Shown: positions 18,199 through 27,286 of the stretch, piece after piece | How the letters are laid out: the number at the start of each line of letters is the position of its first letter | Position numbering within the stretch: position 1 is the stretch's first letter | From: DAISKN01 sp964553925 | GTDB taxonomy: Bacteria > Acidobacteriota > Vicinamibacteria > Marinacidobacterales > SMYC01 | Length of the DNA stretch: 64,000 nt | Reading direction: 5' to 3' | Assembly: GCA_964553925.1 (NCBI GenBank) | Contig: CAZKNR010000182.1 | Coordinates: 18,132-82,131, forward strand | Notes under the pieces: generated by a model | Told to the model about the DNA's origin: nothing | Seen by the model: only the letters and a program-made list of their open reading frames with translations | Databases searched by the model: none | Program-made: the position numbers and the translations under genes

Positions 18199-20442
18199 GT
18201 GATTCGCAAGCAGGACGCTCTGGACTATCACTCCCAGGGACGCCGGGGCAAGATCGAGATCCGGCCCACCAAGCCGACCGAGACGCAGCGCGATCTTTCC
18301 CTCGCCTACAGTCCGGGGGTCGCCGAGCCCTGTCTCGAGATCAAGAGAAACCCAGAAGACGTCTTCACCTACACGACGAAGGGGAATCTTGTAGCGGTGG
18401 TGTCGAACGGCACCGCCGTCCTCGGCCTCGGCAACATCGGCCCCCTCGCGGCGAAGCCGGTGATGGAAGGAAAAGGAGTCCTGTTCAAGAGGTTCGCGGA
18501 CATCGACGTGTTCGACATCGAGCTCAACGCCCCCGATCCCGACGACGTCATCCGCGTCGTCAAGGCCCTCGAGCCCACGTTCGGCGGGATCAACCTCGAG
18601 GACATCAAAGCTCCCGACTGCTTCTATATCGAGGAGACTCTGAAGCGCGAGCTCGACATTCCCGTGTTCCACGACGACCAGCATGGCACCGCCATCATCT
18701 CCGGAGCGGCGCTCCTGAGCTGGCTCGAGCTCTCCGAGAAGGACATTGCCCGCATCAAGGTGGTGGTGAACGGCGCCGGAGCCGCGGGCATCGCCTGCGC
18801 CGAGCTCATCGAGAGCCTCGGAGTCCGCCACGAGAACATCACCATGGCCGACTCCAAAGGCGTGGTCTACAAGGGCCGCACCGAGGGTATGAATCCCTAC
18901 AAGGAACGCTACGCTCTCGAGACTCGCCTCCGCACTCTCGCCGAGGCGATGGAAGGGGCCGACGTCTTCATTGGCGTTTCGGCGAAAGACGCGGTATCGA
19001 AGGCCATGGTGGCCTCGATGAACCTTAAGCCTCTGGTCATGGCGATGGCCAACCCCGACCCCGAGATCGGCTGGGACGATGCGATGTCGGTGAGGGACGA
19101 CCTGGTCATGGCGACGGGCCGATCGGACTTTCCGAACCAGGTGAACAACGTCCTCGGCTTTCCCTTCATCTTCCGGGGCGCCCTCGACGTGAGGGCGCGC
19201 GCGATCAACATGGAGATGAAGCTCGCCGCCACCCACGCCCTCGCCGATCTCACCAAAGAAGACGTTCCCGACTCCGTCATGAGGGCCTATGGAGTCGACT
19301 CCATGCGTTTCGGCCCCAACTACATCATTCCCAGTCCGTTCGATCCTCGGGTCCTCACCTGGGAGGCGCCGGCCGTGGCCAGGGCGGCGATGGAGACGGG
19401 AGTCGCCCGAATTCAGATCGACCTCGATGCCTATCGCGACCAGCTGGAAGCGCGCCTCGGCCGCGGCCGCGAGGTCATGCGCTCCGTCATCGTCCGGGCG
19501 AAGAAAGACAAGAAGCGCATCGTCTTTCCCGAAGGCGAAGAGGTCAAGATTCTTCGCGCGGCCGAGCGTCTCGTGGACGAGGAGATCGCGAAGCCCATCT
19601 TGCTCGGACGGCCCGACGTGATTCAATCGCGGATGCGGGAGCTCGGGCTCGACCTCGACGGAGTCGAGATCGTAGACCCGGAAAGCTCGGGAAAGCTCGA
19701 GGCCTACGCCAAAGAGCTCTACGGTCTCCGGAATCGCCGGGGTGTCACCCATAAAGAAGCCGGACATCTTCTCCGCAATCCGAACATGTTCGGCTCGATG
19801 ATGGTGAACCTGGGCGACGCCGACGCCATGGTCGCCGGAATTTCCCAGCACTACCCCGACACCATCCGTCCCGCCCTTCAAGTCATCCGGGTGAAGACCG
19901 GTGCCCGCGTCGCCGGGGTCTACATGATGGTGTTTCAGAACGACATCAAGTTCTTCGCCGACACTACGGTGACCATCGACCCGACACCCGAGGACCTGGC
20001 GAAGATCGCCATCGAGGCCGCCGAGGTGGCGCGCCGCTTCAACGTCGAGCCTCGGGTCGCGATGCTCTCGTTCTCGAACTTCGGAAGCACTAAGCATCCC
20101 CTCGTCGACAAGGTCCGCCGGGCGGTCGAGCTCGTTCGCGAGCAAGACCCCGGCCTCGTGGTGGACGGAGAGATGCAGGCCGATACCGCCGTGGTCCGGG
20201 AGATCCTCACCGGCGACTATCCCTTCAGCCGTCTGAAGGAAGCGGCGAACGTCCTCGTCTTCCCGAGCCTCGAAGCAGGAAACATCGCGTACAAGCTCAT
20301 CCAGAGGCTCGGCGGCGCCAAAGCGGTGGGCCCGATTCTCGTCGGTCTCAAAAAACCGGTGCACGTCCTGCAGCGCGGTGCCGAGGTGGACGAGATCGTG
20401 GACATGGCGGCGATCGCCGTCGTCGAAGCTCAGTCCGGCTGA
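18199..20442 (+). CDS. maeB: NADP-dependent malic enzyme with phosphotransacetylase-like domain
   Basis: 747 residues from GTG 18199; AGGAGG at 18189-18194 decides this start over an ATG at 18142 whose 19 extra residues are repeat-derived. The enzyme decarboxylates malate to pyruvate. The malic domain (1-400) shows LAYSPGVAEPC, the FHDDQHGTA active-site loop and a GAGAAGIA nucleotide-binding loop. The C-terminal half (about 425-747) is the phosphate acetyltransferase-like domain, with FGSMMVNLGDADAMVAG and EMQADTAV; it is regulatory in MaeB enzymes. The last 13 bases overlap the convergent glycosyltransferase. Confidence 0.95.
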   Translation: MIRKQDALDYHSQGRRGKIEIRPTKPTETQRDLSLAYSPGVAEPCLEIKRNPEDVFTYTTKGNLVAVVSNGTAVLGLGNIGPLAAKPVMEGKGVLFKRFADIDVFDIELNAPDPDDVIRVVKALEPTFGGINLEDIKAPDCFYIEETLKRELDIPVFHDDQHGTAIISGAALLSWLELSEKDIARIKVVVNGAGAAGIACAELIESLGVRHENITMADSKGVVYKGRTEGMNPYKERYALETRLRTLAEAMEGADVFIGVSAKDAVSKAMVASMNLKPLVMAMANPDPEIGWDDAMSVRDDLVMATGRSDFPNQVNNVLGFPFIFRGALDVRARAINMEMKLAATHALADLTKEDVPDSVMRAYGVDSMRFGPNYIIPSPFDPRVLTWEAPAVARAAMETGVARIQIDLDAYRDQLEARLGRGREVMRSVIVRAKKDKKRIVFPEGEEVKILRAAERLVDEEIAKPILLGRPDVIQSRMRELGLDLDGVEIVDPESSGKLEAYAKELYGLRNRRGVTHKEAGHLLRNPNMFGSMMVNLGDADAMVAGISQHYPDTIRPALQVIRVKTGARVAGVYMMVFQNDIKFFADTTVTIDPTPEDLAKIAIEAAEVARRFNVEPRVAMLSFSNFGSTKHPLVDKVRRAVELVREQDPGLVVDGEMQADTAVVREILTGDYPFSRLKEAANVLVFPSLEAGNIAYKLIQRLGGAKAVGPILVGLKKPVHVLQRGAEVDEIVDMAAIAVVEAQSG

Positions 20443-21146
20443 GGGGCGGGCTCGATGCGCCGGCCTCTCTCCGGGGCTCGCCATCGGGAATAGTGGGGTG
20501 CGAGGGTCGAAGGCGAGACGCCCGCGAAATAGAGGCCGACCATCGTCCAGTTGAGGAGCGTCGTCAGAACGACGCCCAGTGACTCCCAGTGGCGGTCACC
20601 CGTCGACACGGTGACGTCGAGAGGCACGAGGCACCCCTTCCGCCGCAGTATCCTTATTAATAGGACGTCCTCTAGGAAGGGGACGTCGGGAAATCCCCCT
20701 AGCTCCTCGAAGATCGACCTCCTGAAAAAGAGGCCCTGATCCCCGTAGGGCAAGCCTAGACCGCGCGCCCGGAGGTTGGAGCCAAGAGCGGCGAGCCTGA
20801 GCGCGGTCCTGGGGCTTCGGATGCGAAGGCGAAAAAAGCCTCCCACGACGGCGGGATCGGCGAGGGCGCTTTCGATCGCCTCGGCGGCGCCGGCTCCGAG
20901 AACGGCGTCGGCGTGAAGAAAGAGGAGTGTGTCTCCTTCTGTTTCGCGGGCGCCGCGGTTCATCTGACGCGCGCGGCCCGGCTCGCAGGCGAGGACCCGG
21001 GCACCCGAGCGCCGGGCGATCTCGACGGTTCCATCGACGCTGCCTCCGTCCACGACCACGACCTCCGCGCGCTCAGGGAGCGCTTCCAGAGTCGCCGCCA
21101 GGTTACGGGCCTCGTTCCAGGTCGGAATCACGACGGACAGCTTCAT
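20430..21146 (-). CDS. Family 2 glycosyltransferase (TIGR04283 type)
   Basis: 238 residues. KLSVVIPTWNEARNLAATL starts the GT-A fold in the usual way (VVIPTWNE), followed by VVVDGGSVDGT, GRARQMNRGA and FLHADAVL. This set is typical of the small GT2 subfamily often found next to radical-SAM/selenodomain genes, though no such neighbour occurs here. A later FLEDVLLIRILRRKG and a single hydrophobic stretch near residues 195-210 complete it. The acceptor is unknown. Confidence 0.85.
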   Translation of the reverse strand: MKLSVVIPTWNEARNLAATLEALPERAEVVVVDGGSVDGTVEIARRSGARVLACEPGRARQMNRGARETEGDTLLFLHADAVLGAGAAEAIESALADPAVVGGFFRLRIRSPRTALRLAALGSNLRARGLGLPYGDQGLFFRRSIFEELGGFPDVPFLEDVLLIRILRRKGCLVPLDVTVSTGDRHWESLGVVLTTLLNWTMVGLYFAGVSPSTLAPHYSRWRAPERGRRIEPAPQPD

Positions 21147-21173
21147 GGGTTGCGATGCTAGACTAACCTAACT

Positions 21174-22187
21174 ATGGCCCATCGCATCACGCTCATTCCC
21201 GGAGACGGGATCGGTCCGGAGATCACCGAGGCCGCCATTCGCGTACTGGAGAAAACCGGCGTCGCTTTCGAGTGGGAGCCACACGAGGCCGGGATCCGCT
21301 CCTATGAGAAAACGGGTAACCCGCTGCCGCCGGCGTTGCTCGAGTCCATCCGCAAGAACAAGGTGGCGTTCAAGGGCCCGCTCACGACACTGGTCGGAGA
21401 AGGATTCGCGAGCGCCAACGTCACCCTTCGTAAAGAGCTCGATCTCTACACCAACTTGCGGCCGGTCCGGAGCATCGAGGGCGTGAAGTCGCGTTACGAG
21501 GACATCAACCTCGTCATCGTGCGCGAGAACACCGAAGACCTGTACTCGGGAATCGAGCACATGATCATGCCCGGCGTCACCCAGGGGCTGAAGGTCATCA
21601 CCTCTTACGCCTCGATCCGCATCGCGCGGTTCGCTTTCGACTACGCCAAAAAGCGCGGCCGCAAGAAAGTCACCGCGGGCCACAAGGCGAACATCATGAA
21701 GCTCACCGACGGCCTGTTTCTCGACAGCGCCCGTCAGGTCGCGGCGGAATATCCGGATATCCAGTTCGATCACAAGATCGTCGACAACCTCGCGATGCAG
21801 CTGGTCTTGAACCCCAACCAGTTCGACGTGCTGCTGCTCTCGAACCTCTATGGGGACATCGTATCGGACCTCTGCGCCGGCCTCGTCGGCGGGCTCGGCC
21901 TCGTTCCCGCCGCCAACATCGGCGAGGAGTTCGCGGTCTTCGAGGCGGTCCACGGCTCCGCTCCCGACATCACGGGAAAGGGCATCGCCAATCCCACAGC
22001 TCTTCTGTTCTCGGGAGTCCTGATGCTGCGCCATCTGGGAGAGAACGAGGCCGCGGACCGCGTCCTGAAGGCGGTATTCGCGGTCCTGAAGAGGGGTGAA
22101 GTCCGGACCCCCGACCTCGGCGGAAAGGCGTCGACGAAGGAGTACACGGACGCCCTCGTGCGCGAGCTCGAGGCGTCAACGAGCTGA
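21174..22187 (+). CDS. Isocitrate dehydrogenase, NAD-type (isocitrate/isopropylmalate dehydrogenase family)
   Basis: 337-residue TCA-cycle enzyme, isocitrate to 2-oxoglutarate. GDGIGPEI, the substrate loop SANVTLRKELDLYTNLRPV, VIVRENTEDLYSG, the lysine in GHKANIMK and NLYGDIVSDLCAGLVGG are as in IDH. The cofactor loop HGSAPDITGKGIANP carries Asp-Ile, the NAD-type pattern, rather than the Lys-Tyr of NADP enzymes. The serine in the ASANVT region corresponds to the substrate-binding serine. The 27-bp divergent gap to the glycosyltransferase leaves little room for separate promoters. Confidence 0.88.
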   Translation: MAHRITLIPGDGIGPEITEAAIRVLEKTGVAFEWEPHEAGIRSYEKTGNPLPPALLESIRKNKVAFKGPLTTLVGEGFASANVTLRKELDLYTNLRPVRSIEGVKSRYEDINLVIVRENTEDLYSGIEHMIMPGVTQGLKVITSYASIRIARFAFDYAKKRGRKKVTAGHKANIMKLTDGLFLDSARQVAAEYPDIQFDHKIVDNLAMQLVLNPNQFDVLLLSNLYGDIVSDLCAGLVGGLGLVPAANIGEEFAVFEAVHGSAPDITGKGIANPTALLFSGVLMLRHLGENEAADRVLKAVFAVLKRGEVRTPDLGGKASTKEYTDALVRELEASTS

Positions 22188-22256
22188 GTGCCACACAGGA
22201 CCCTTGCGTTTTCGGGTTTTGGGCGCGATCCTGAATGGAAACAAGGATAACCCTCG

Positions 22257-23195
22257 ATGGCCCGTACCCTTCGCTGTCCCCAGTGTGGCTTGATGCAGCT
22301 CTCTCAAGAGAGCTGCAAGAAGTGCGGCGCGGCCTTGGCCGCGCACTCGATTCCGGCCGTCTCGGCGCGCAGACCGGCGCCCGCGGCCGCTGTCGAGGAG
22401 GACTCGCCCTATCAGCCGCCGGCCACGGCACGCGCAGTCTCCCGTCGAGCGGCTCCGGTCGGATCGCAGGACTCGGTCTTCGACCGCGATCGATTCCTCA
22501 TGCGCCAGCGCGTCTTTACCATTCACGAGAAGTACGAGATCTGGGACGAGGAGGGACGTCCGATCCTCTTCGTCGAGCGGCCCGGTCACTACTTGAGGAA
22601 TCTAGCCGCTCTCTTCGGGGGACTCTTCGCCGGTGCTCTCGCAGCCGCGCCCTTCTTCTGGCTGAGCGATCGGCTGCAGACGGAAACGCCCATCGCCCTC
22701 GGTATCGTCGCCGGCCTCGTGGCGCTCGTCGTCGTCATCGGGCTCCTTTCGCAGAAAAGGCACGTCCACTTTTACCGGGACGACTCGAAACAGGAGCTTC
22801 TTCTCGAGGTGCTGCAGGACCAGAAGCTCGCTTTCCTGACTCACACGTTCACGGTGAACGACCCCGGAGGCACGACTCTCGCGCGACTTTCGAAGAACCT
22901 CCTGACCGATATCTTTCGCAAGAAGTGGAGCGTTTCGTCGCCCGACGGCCGCCCCCTGTGGGAAGCGAAGGAAGACTCGGTGCTCATGGCGCTGGTGCGG
23001 CGTTTTCTCACTAAACTCGTTCCCCTATGCTTCATCTTCTGCCTCCCCGGCGGCCAGGTCGTCGGCGAGTTCAACCGAAAGTTCACCCTCCTCGACCGCT
23101 ACGTCCTCGACCTGTCGGGGGACTCCGAGCGCGCTCTCGATAGGCGAGTGGCGCTCGCGATGGGAGTCATGCTCGACACCGGAGAGCGCCGCTAA
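22257..23195 (+). CDS. Zinc-ribbon plus tubby/LURP-one-like membrane protein
   Basis: 312 residues. The N-terminus has two CxxC knuckles (CPQC at 8-11, CKKC at 20-23), a small zinc ribbon, then a Pro/Ala-rich linker. From about residue 80 the sequence FLMRQRVFTIHEKYEIWDEEG opens a LURP-one/scramblase-like beta-barrel fold; its second half ends in GEFNRKFTLLDRYVLDLSGD. Two membrane helices (about 115-135 and 145-165) are inserted after the first strands. This fold binds lipids or acts near membranes in relatives; the role here is unknown. Confidence 0.75.
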   Translation: MARTLRCPQCGLMQLSQESCKKCGAALAAHSIPAVSARRPAPAAAVEEDSPYQPPATARAVSRRAAPVGSQDSVFDRDRFLMRQRVFTIHEKYEIWDEEGRPILFVERPGHYLRNLAALFGGLFAGALAAAPFFWLSDRLQTETPIALGIVAGLVALVVVIGLLSQKRHVHFYRDDSKQELLLEVLQDQKLAFLTHTFTVNDPGGTTLARLSKNLLTDIFRKKWSVSSPDGRPLWEAKEDSVLMALVRRFLTKLVPLCFIFCLPGGQVVGEFNRKFTLLDRYVLDLSGDSERALDRRVALAMGVMLDTGERR

Positions 23196-23201
23196 CTTTA
23201 A

Positions 23202-23526
23202 CTAAGTTCGGCCGGCGAGGAGATCCGGAAGCTCGAGGAAGACTTCGAGGACCGGCTCCGCCTCTCGGTCCACTCTCGTCTCCCACCAAAGCTCGTCGTC
23301 TTTGATGAAGATCTCGAATCGAAAAAGACAGGCAGCAAGCATGCTCGCGCTCGGCGAGCGACCGGAGCTCGGTCTCGAGGCCGGGCAGAGTGCGAAAGCG
23401 AAATCGGCCCCCGCCGGGGAATCGTTCGCTCGAAAGATAGCCTCTCTCGAAAACGTCGCGGAATTCCTCGAGCCGGCGGCGGAAGTCCTCGGAGTCGAGG
23501 GTGCAGGCGATCGGCTCAGAGCTCAC
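23202..23526 (-). pseudogene. Small conserved protein gene broken by a one-base frameshift in an A/T run
   Basis: The first 68 codons read a plausible small protein ending in REHACCLSF. The frame then changes. If one A is dropped from the five-A run at 23322-23326 (plus strand), the reading continues as RFEIFIKDDELWWETR to a TAG at 23204-23202, giving about 107 residues with a coherent pattern (cysteine pair, then amphipathic strands). Without the correction the reading degenerates into Arg-rich sequence. It is either a real pseudogene, slippage on the homopolymer, or a base-calling error. Function unknown; a degraded paralogue lies at 27822-27877. Confidence 0.7.
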
Positions 23527-23558
23527 CCGGTCATTATAAGCAGTATCATGCGGCTCTC

Positions 23559-23885
23559 GTGATCCTCATAAAATCCGGGGCGCTCTTCTTCGCGACGGCC
23601 CTCGCGGAGATCGTCGGCTGTTTCCTTCCGTATCTCTGGCTTCGAAAAGGGGGCTCAGCCTGGCTCCTCTTTCCGGCCGCGATCTCGCTCGCGACCTTCG
23701 CGTGGCTCTTGACGCTGCATCCGACTGCCGCCGGGCGAACTTATGCCGCTTACGGCGGAGTCTACGTCGCGACCGCCGTCTTCTGGCTCTGGCTCGTCGA
23801 AAGTCGCGTGCCGAATCGATGGGACCTGGTGGGCGCCTCCGTATGTGTCCTGGGGATGGCGATTATCGTGCTCGGCTCTCGTTGA
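23559..23885 (+). CDS. YnfA/UPF0060 family small membrane protein
   Basis: 108 residues with four membrane helices, GTG start. The family blocks ALAEIVGCFLPYLWLR, then HPTAAGRTYAAYGGVYV and the final WDLVGASVCVLGMAIIV are plain. YnfA proteins resemble small multidrug resistance transporters in topology and have been linked to efflux, but the substrate here is unknown. Confidence 0.92.
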   Translation: MILIKSGALFFATALAEIVGCFLPYLWLRKGGSAWLLFPAAISLATFAWLLTLHPTAAGRTYAAYGGVYVATAVFWLWLVESRVPNRWDLVGASVCVLGMAIIVLGSR

Positions 23886-24011
23886 GTGTCGGGTTGATGG
23901 CTTGGGCACTCTCCCCCCGGGTGTAGTGATTCTCCTGGCTCGCGTGTAGGGAACCGCCGACGGTAGGGGTCCGTTCTCAAGTCGGCGCATAGAGTTGGCG
24001 CGAAGAGAGCC

Positions 24012-24027
24012 CGGCACAGGCCTTGCA
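24012..24027 (+). promoter_or_regulatory. Candidate sigma-54 promoter of the delta-60-repeat protein gene
   Basis: CGGCAC-AGGCC-TTGCA has the required GG-N10-GC spacing (GG 24013-24014, GC 24025-24026) and matches the -24/-12 consensus at nearly all key bases. The predicted start near 24038 leaves an 11-base leader before ATG 24049 without a ribosome site, which lowers confidence. Confidence 0.5.
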
Positions 24028-24048
24028 CTGCGATCGATTGGTTTCTCC

Positions 24049-27000
24049 ATGAGCCGATCCCGTCGCACCGCCTCAGTTCTCTTTGCCCTCACGATCTCGG
24101 CTTCCTCCGTTCGAGCCGGCTACGCGCCAGGCTGCACCGTCGCGCTCGAGATTGCCGGAGCCCACGAAGTCAACGCCGTGGCCATTCAGCCGGATGGAAA
24201 GATCGTCGTTGCGGGCTATGTGGATTTCGGCACCACCTCCGACCGGGATTTTTTTGTCGCACGCCTGCATCCGGACTTGACTCTCGACACGTCGTTCAAC
24301 GGAACGGGGTATCGCGCCAACGATCTCCAAACACGCGACGACGAGGCCTTCGCGGTAGTGGTGCAGTTCGATCAGAAGATCGTCGTGGGAGGTTACTCGC
24401 GAGATAACGGCAGCAAGATTTACTTCGCCTTCGCCCGGTACAATCGGGACGGGAGTATGGACGCGAGCTTCGGTGCCGGCGGCCTCAGGTACATCGACAT
24501 CTTCCCTTCCAATAACGACCAGCTGCGCGGCATGGCGATCCAACCCGACGGGAAGATCCTGGGCGCCGGTTTCTCGACGCCAGGAGGGACCCAACGACTC
24601 GTGGTCATGAGATTGCTGAAGAACGGGAATCTGGATAACTCGTTCGACGGCAACGGAGTGGCGCAGCCCACTATCGGCTCAAGCACCTTCTCGTTGGGTA
24701 CCGACGTCGTCGTCCAGCCGGACGGGAAGATCGTCGTCTCCGGCGAGGCGTTCTTCGGCTCGAGCGACTTCATCGCCGTACGTCTGCGTCCCGACGGAAG
24801 CCTCGACACCACGTTCAACGCCGCCGGCTGGGTCGCGACCGACATTGGTTTCAGCAACGACTCCGCTTCTTCCGTAGCGCTCCAGCCCGACGGAAAGATC
24901 GTCCTTGCGGGGACCGCGGGTATCGGGACCGCGATCGTGGACGCCGCGCTTACCCGGTACGGCCCGGGCGGAGCCATCGATGCGACGTTCGACAGCGACG
25001 GGAAGGTCGTCCATGATTTCGGAGGTTTCGTAGGTTCCGATATCGGAGACGCCCTCGTCCTCGATGCCGCCAGCAATCTCCTCGTCGCCGGATCGAGCAA
25101 TGTGGCGGGTTCGAACTTCGCCTTCGCGCGCATTCGACCGAACGGCGCGACCGACCTTACCAAAACCGACGACGTCAGCGGTATGGAGGATCGAGGCCTG
25201 GGGATCGCGGTGACGCCCGCGGGGAAGATCCTCGTCGTGGGCTCGGGTCAGGGGCCCACCAACCCGAAAACGACCCTCGCGCTCTATAACCCGGATGGCA
25301 CCCAGGATTGCGGCTCCTTCTTTCTCCATCCCACCAGCGTAGGAGCGGCGAGCTTCCTCCCCGTAGGTTGTCCTTCGAATTGGGATTGCGTGAACGATCA
25401 GACGGCAAACGCAGCGACGGGACCGCCGGCGCCATCCGACGGCTTCGCGACGTTGGTTCGCAGTGCCGCCTCTCCCGCCGAAGACCTTTACGGGCTCGCC
25501 GACGGACAGCTCCCTTCGGGGAAGGTCGTCACCGAGATCGAGGTCGTCGCCCAGCTCGCCTGGGGCAACACTGGCACGGCGCCGACGGCGGCGCTCCTTT
25601 ATCAAAGGCAGAGCTTCGATCCGGTCCCGGTAACGGGAGGCCCGCTCGCGATCTCAAATGTTGCCTTCCAGGAGGTCCGGCGGCGCTTCTCATCGCTCAA
25701 TTGGTTCGCGCCGGAGCTCGACTCTCTCGAGATCGGCCTCGGCCACGTCGGTGGAAACGAACTGCTGATGACCCAGAACTACGTCAAAGTCACCTACGGG
25801 GAGACACGGGTCCATCCCGTCGACGTCTTCACCGCGGGGTCTTCCGGTGATTCGACGAGCGGCCGGGTCATGCTCAACTGGTTGAATCCCTCCTACGGCC
25901 TCTACGATCGGACGGTGATCCGACGCGATACGACGACATGCCCCGTAACTCCGGCCGATGGCGTTCCCGCCGGGCCGCCTTTTTCCGATGGGCTCGGCAA
26001 CCCCGGAAGCTTCGTCGATACTACGGTGTCTGTTGGTTCGACGTACTTCTACACCGCGTTCGTGCTGGATTCGGCGGGCCGGGCTTCGACGGGAGTGTGC
26101 AAATCCGCCACCCCGTTCGATCGAACCACGGGCCGGGTCGAGTGGCGCTACGACACTTCGATCGCGGCGCTCACCACACCGGGTCTTCGTTTGAACGTTC
26201 CTCTCAATGAGAGCGTGGTTTACACTGTGGCCAACGACGGCCTGGTGCACGCGATCCGCGGCGGTTCTGTCGCGAGCGGCGGAGGAAGCTGGCCTCCGGG
26301 TTTTAAACCCCTTCTCATCGGAGGCCCCGCGCAAGCGCGGCCTCCCGTTATTCCTCTCCCACCTACGCCAACGCTCGCTGTGCTTCTCGGATCTCAAGAC
26401 GGCCGCGCTTACGCGGTCAACGCTCTCACCGGCGCTCTGATCTGGAAGTCGGCCATCCTGGGTACGAACGTACAGGCGGCGCCGGCGGCGGCCCTCGCGG
26501 CCTTCGGCGGCGGCGCGGACCTGGTCTTCGTGGCGACCCGCAACACCGTAGGGCCCAACCGCCTGTACGCGCTCGACCCCACGGACGGCGCCGTGGTCTG
26601 GTACTTCGACAACGGCGGCCCGGCGACGGGAATCGGAGAGATCGTCTCCGGCGCTTCCGTGGACAACGCAGGCCGGCGGGTCTTCTTCACGAGCGCTCTG
26701 GGAACGAGCTTGAAGACGACGTGGTGTCTCAACTATTTGGTGACGCCGCCCGCGATGTGCTCCGGCTGGCCTGCTTTCGGCGTGGCCCCCGGGGGAGGCG
26801 ACATCCAGGCGAGTCCGATTCTTTATCAGGGCTCGGTCTTCGTATCGGAGACCTCAGCCGGAGACCTCTACAGAGTCGACCCTGGCAGCGGTTTGGATTC
26901 GCTGGTGTTCAACCTTGCCGACGGAGGTGCGAAGGGTTTCGTGTTCCCGCAGTTCGGCACGACCAACCTCTTCGCCTCCACCTCGACCTCGACGTGGTCC

Positions 27001-27285
27001 GTGGATTACAACTTGCTCAGTTTTAACTGGAACGGCTCCTGTGTCGCGACGCCCTCCACTCCCACGGCGGTTCCCTTCACCGACTGGGTGTTCGTCGGCT
27101 CGAGCGAGGGAAAGCTCTTCCAGTTCAGCGCCAGCGGTGGAGCCGGTTGCCCAGCGCCCCCGAGTGTGTGCATCGGGAACTGCGCAACGACCATCGTCGG
27201 GGCGCCCGCGTACGACATCCTGAAGACGATGCTCTACGTGGGAACGGCTGAAGGCAAGATCTACGGCGTATGGGCGCCGTTCTAA
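24049..27285 (+). CDS. Large secreted delta-60-repeat protein with C-terminal PQQ-like propeller
   Basis: 1078 residues. A signal peptide (TASVLFALTISASSVRAG) is followed by about seven delta-60 repeats over residues 17-400, each with a core like AIQPDGKIVVAG and ending in RPDGSLDTTF. A middle region (about 410-700) looks fibronectin/jelly-roll-like, and residues 710-1078 carry PQQ-like propeller strands (RAYAVNALTGALIWKS, RLYALDPTDGAVVWYF, KIYGVWAPF). It is extracellular or surface exposed; several cysteines near the domain borders could form disulphides. Function unknown. ATG 24049 is chosen because the signal peptide begins there. The small gene at 27287 follows after one base. Confidence 0.82.
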   Translation: MSRSRRTASVLFALTISASSVRAGYAPGCTVALEIAGAHEVNAVAIQPDGKIVVAGYVDFGTTSDRDFFVARLHPDLTLDTSFNGTGYRANDLQTRDDEAFAVVVQFDQKIVVGGYSRDNGSKIYFAFARYNRDGSMDASFGAGGLRYIDIFPSNNDQLRGMAIQPDGKILGAGFSTPGGTQRLVVMRLLKNGNLDNSFDGNGVAQPTIGSSTFSLGTDVVVQPDGKIVVSGEAFFGSSDFIAVRLRPDGSLDTTFNAAGWVATDIGFSNDSASSVALQPDGKIVLAGTAGIGTAIVDAALTRYGPGGAIDATFDSDGKVVHDFGGFVGSDIGDALVLDAASNLLVAGSSNVAGSNFAFARIRPNGATDLTKTDDVSGMEDRGLGIAVTPAGKILVVGSGQGPTNPKTTLALYNPDGTQDCGSFFLHPTSVGAASFLPVGCPSNWDCVNDQTANAATGPPAPSDGFATLVRSAASPAEDLYGLADGQLPSGKVVTEIEVVAQLAWGNTGTAPTAALLYQRQSFDPVPVTGGPLAISNVAFQEVRRRFSSLNWFAPELDSLEIGLGHVGGNELLMTQNYVKVTYGETRVHPVDVFTAGSSGDSTSGRVMLNWLNPSYGLYDRTVIRRDTTTCPVTPADGVPAGPPFSDGLGNPGSFVDTTVSVGSTYFYTAFVLDSAGRASTGVCKSATPFDRTTGRVEWRYDTSIAALTTPGLRLNVPLNESVVYTVANDGLVHAIRGGSVASGGGSWPPGFKPLLIGGPAQARPPVIPLPPTPTLAVLLGSQDGRAYAVNALTGALIWKSAILGTNVQAAPAAALAAFGGGADLVFVATRNTVGPNRLYALDPTDGAVVWYFDNGGPATGIGEIVSGASVDNAGRRVFFTSALGTSLKTTWCLNYLVTPPAMCSGWPAFGVAPGGGDIQASPILYQGSVFVSETSAGDLYRVDPGSGLDSLVFNLADGGAKGFVFPQFGTTNLFASTSTSTWSVDYNLLSFNWNGSCVATPSTPTAVPFTDWVFVGSSEGKLFQFSASGGAGCPAPPSVCIGNCATTIVGAPAYDILKTMLYVGTAEGKIYGVWAPF

Positions 27286-27286
27286 T

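Noticed and set aside
18112..20484. Minus-strand frame of 790 codons opposite malic enzyme
   Set aside because: His/Asp/Gly-rich mirror frame; the plus strand has all malic-enzyme motifs.
22188..22256. GG/TTGC pattern before the zinc-ribbon/LURP gene as a sigma-54 site
   Set aside because: The spacing between GG and GC is six, not ten.
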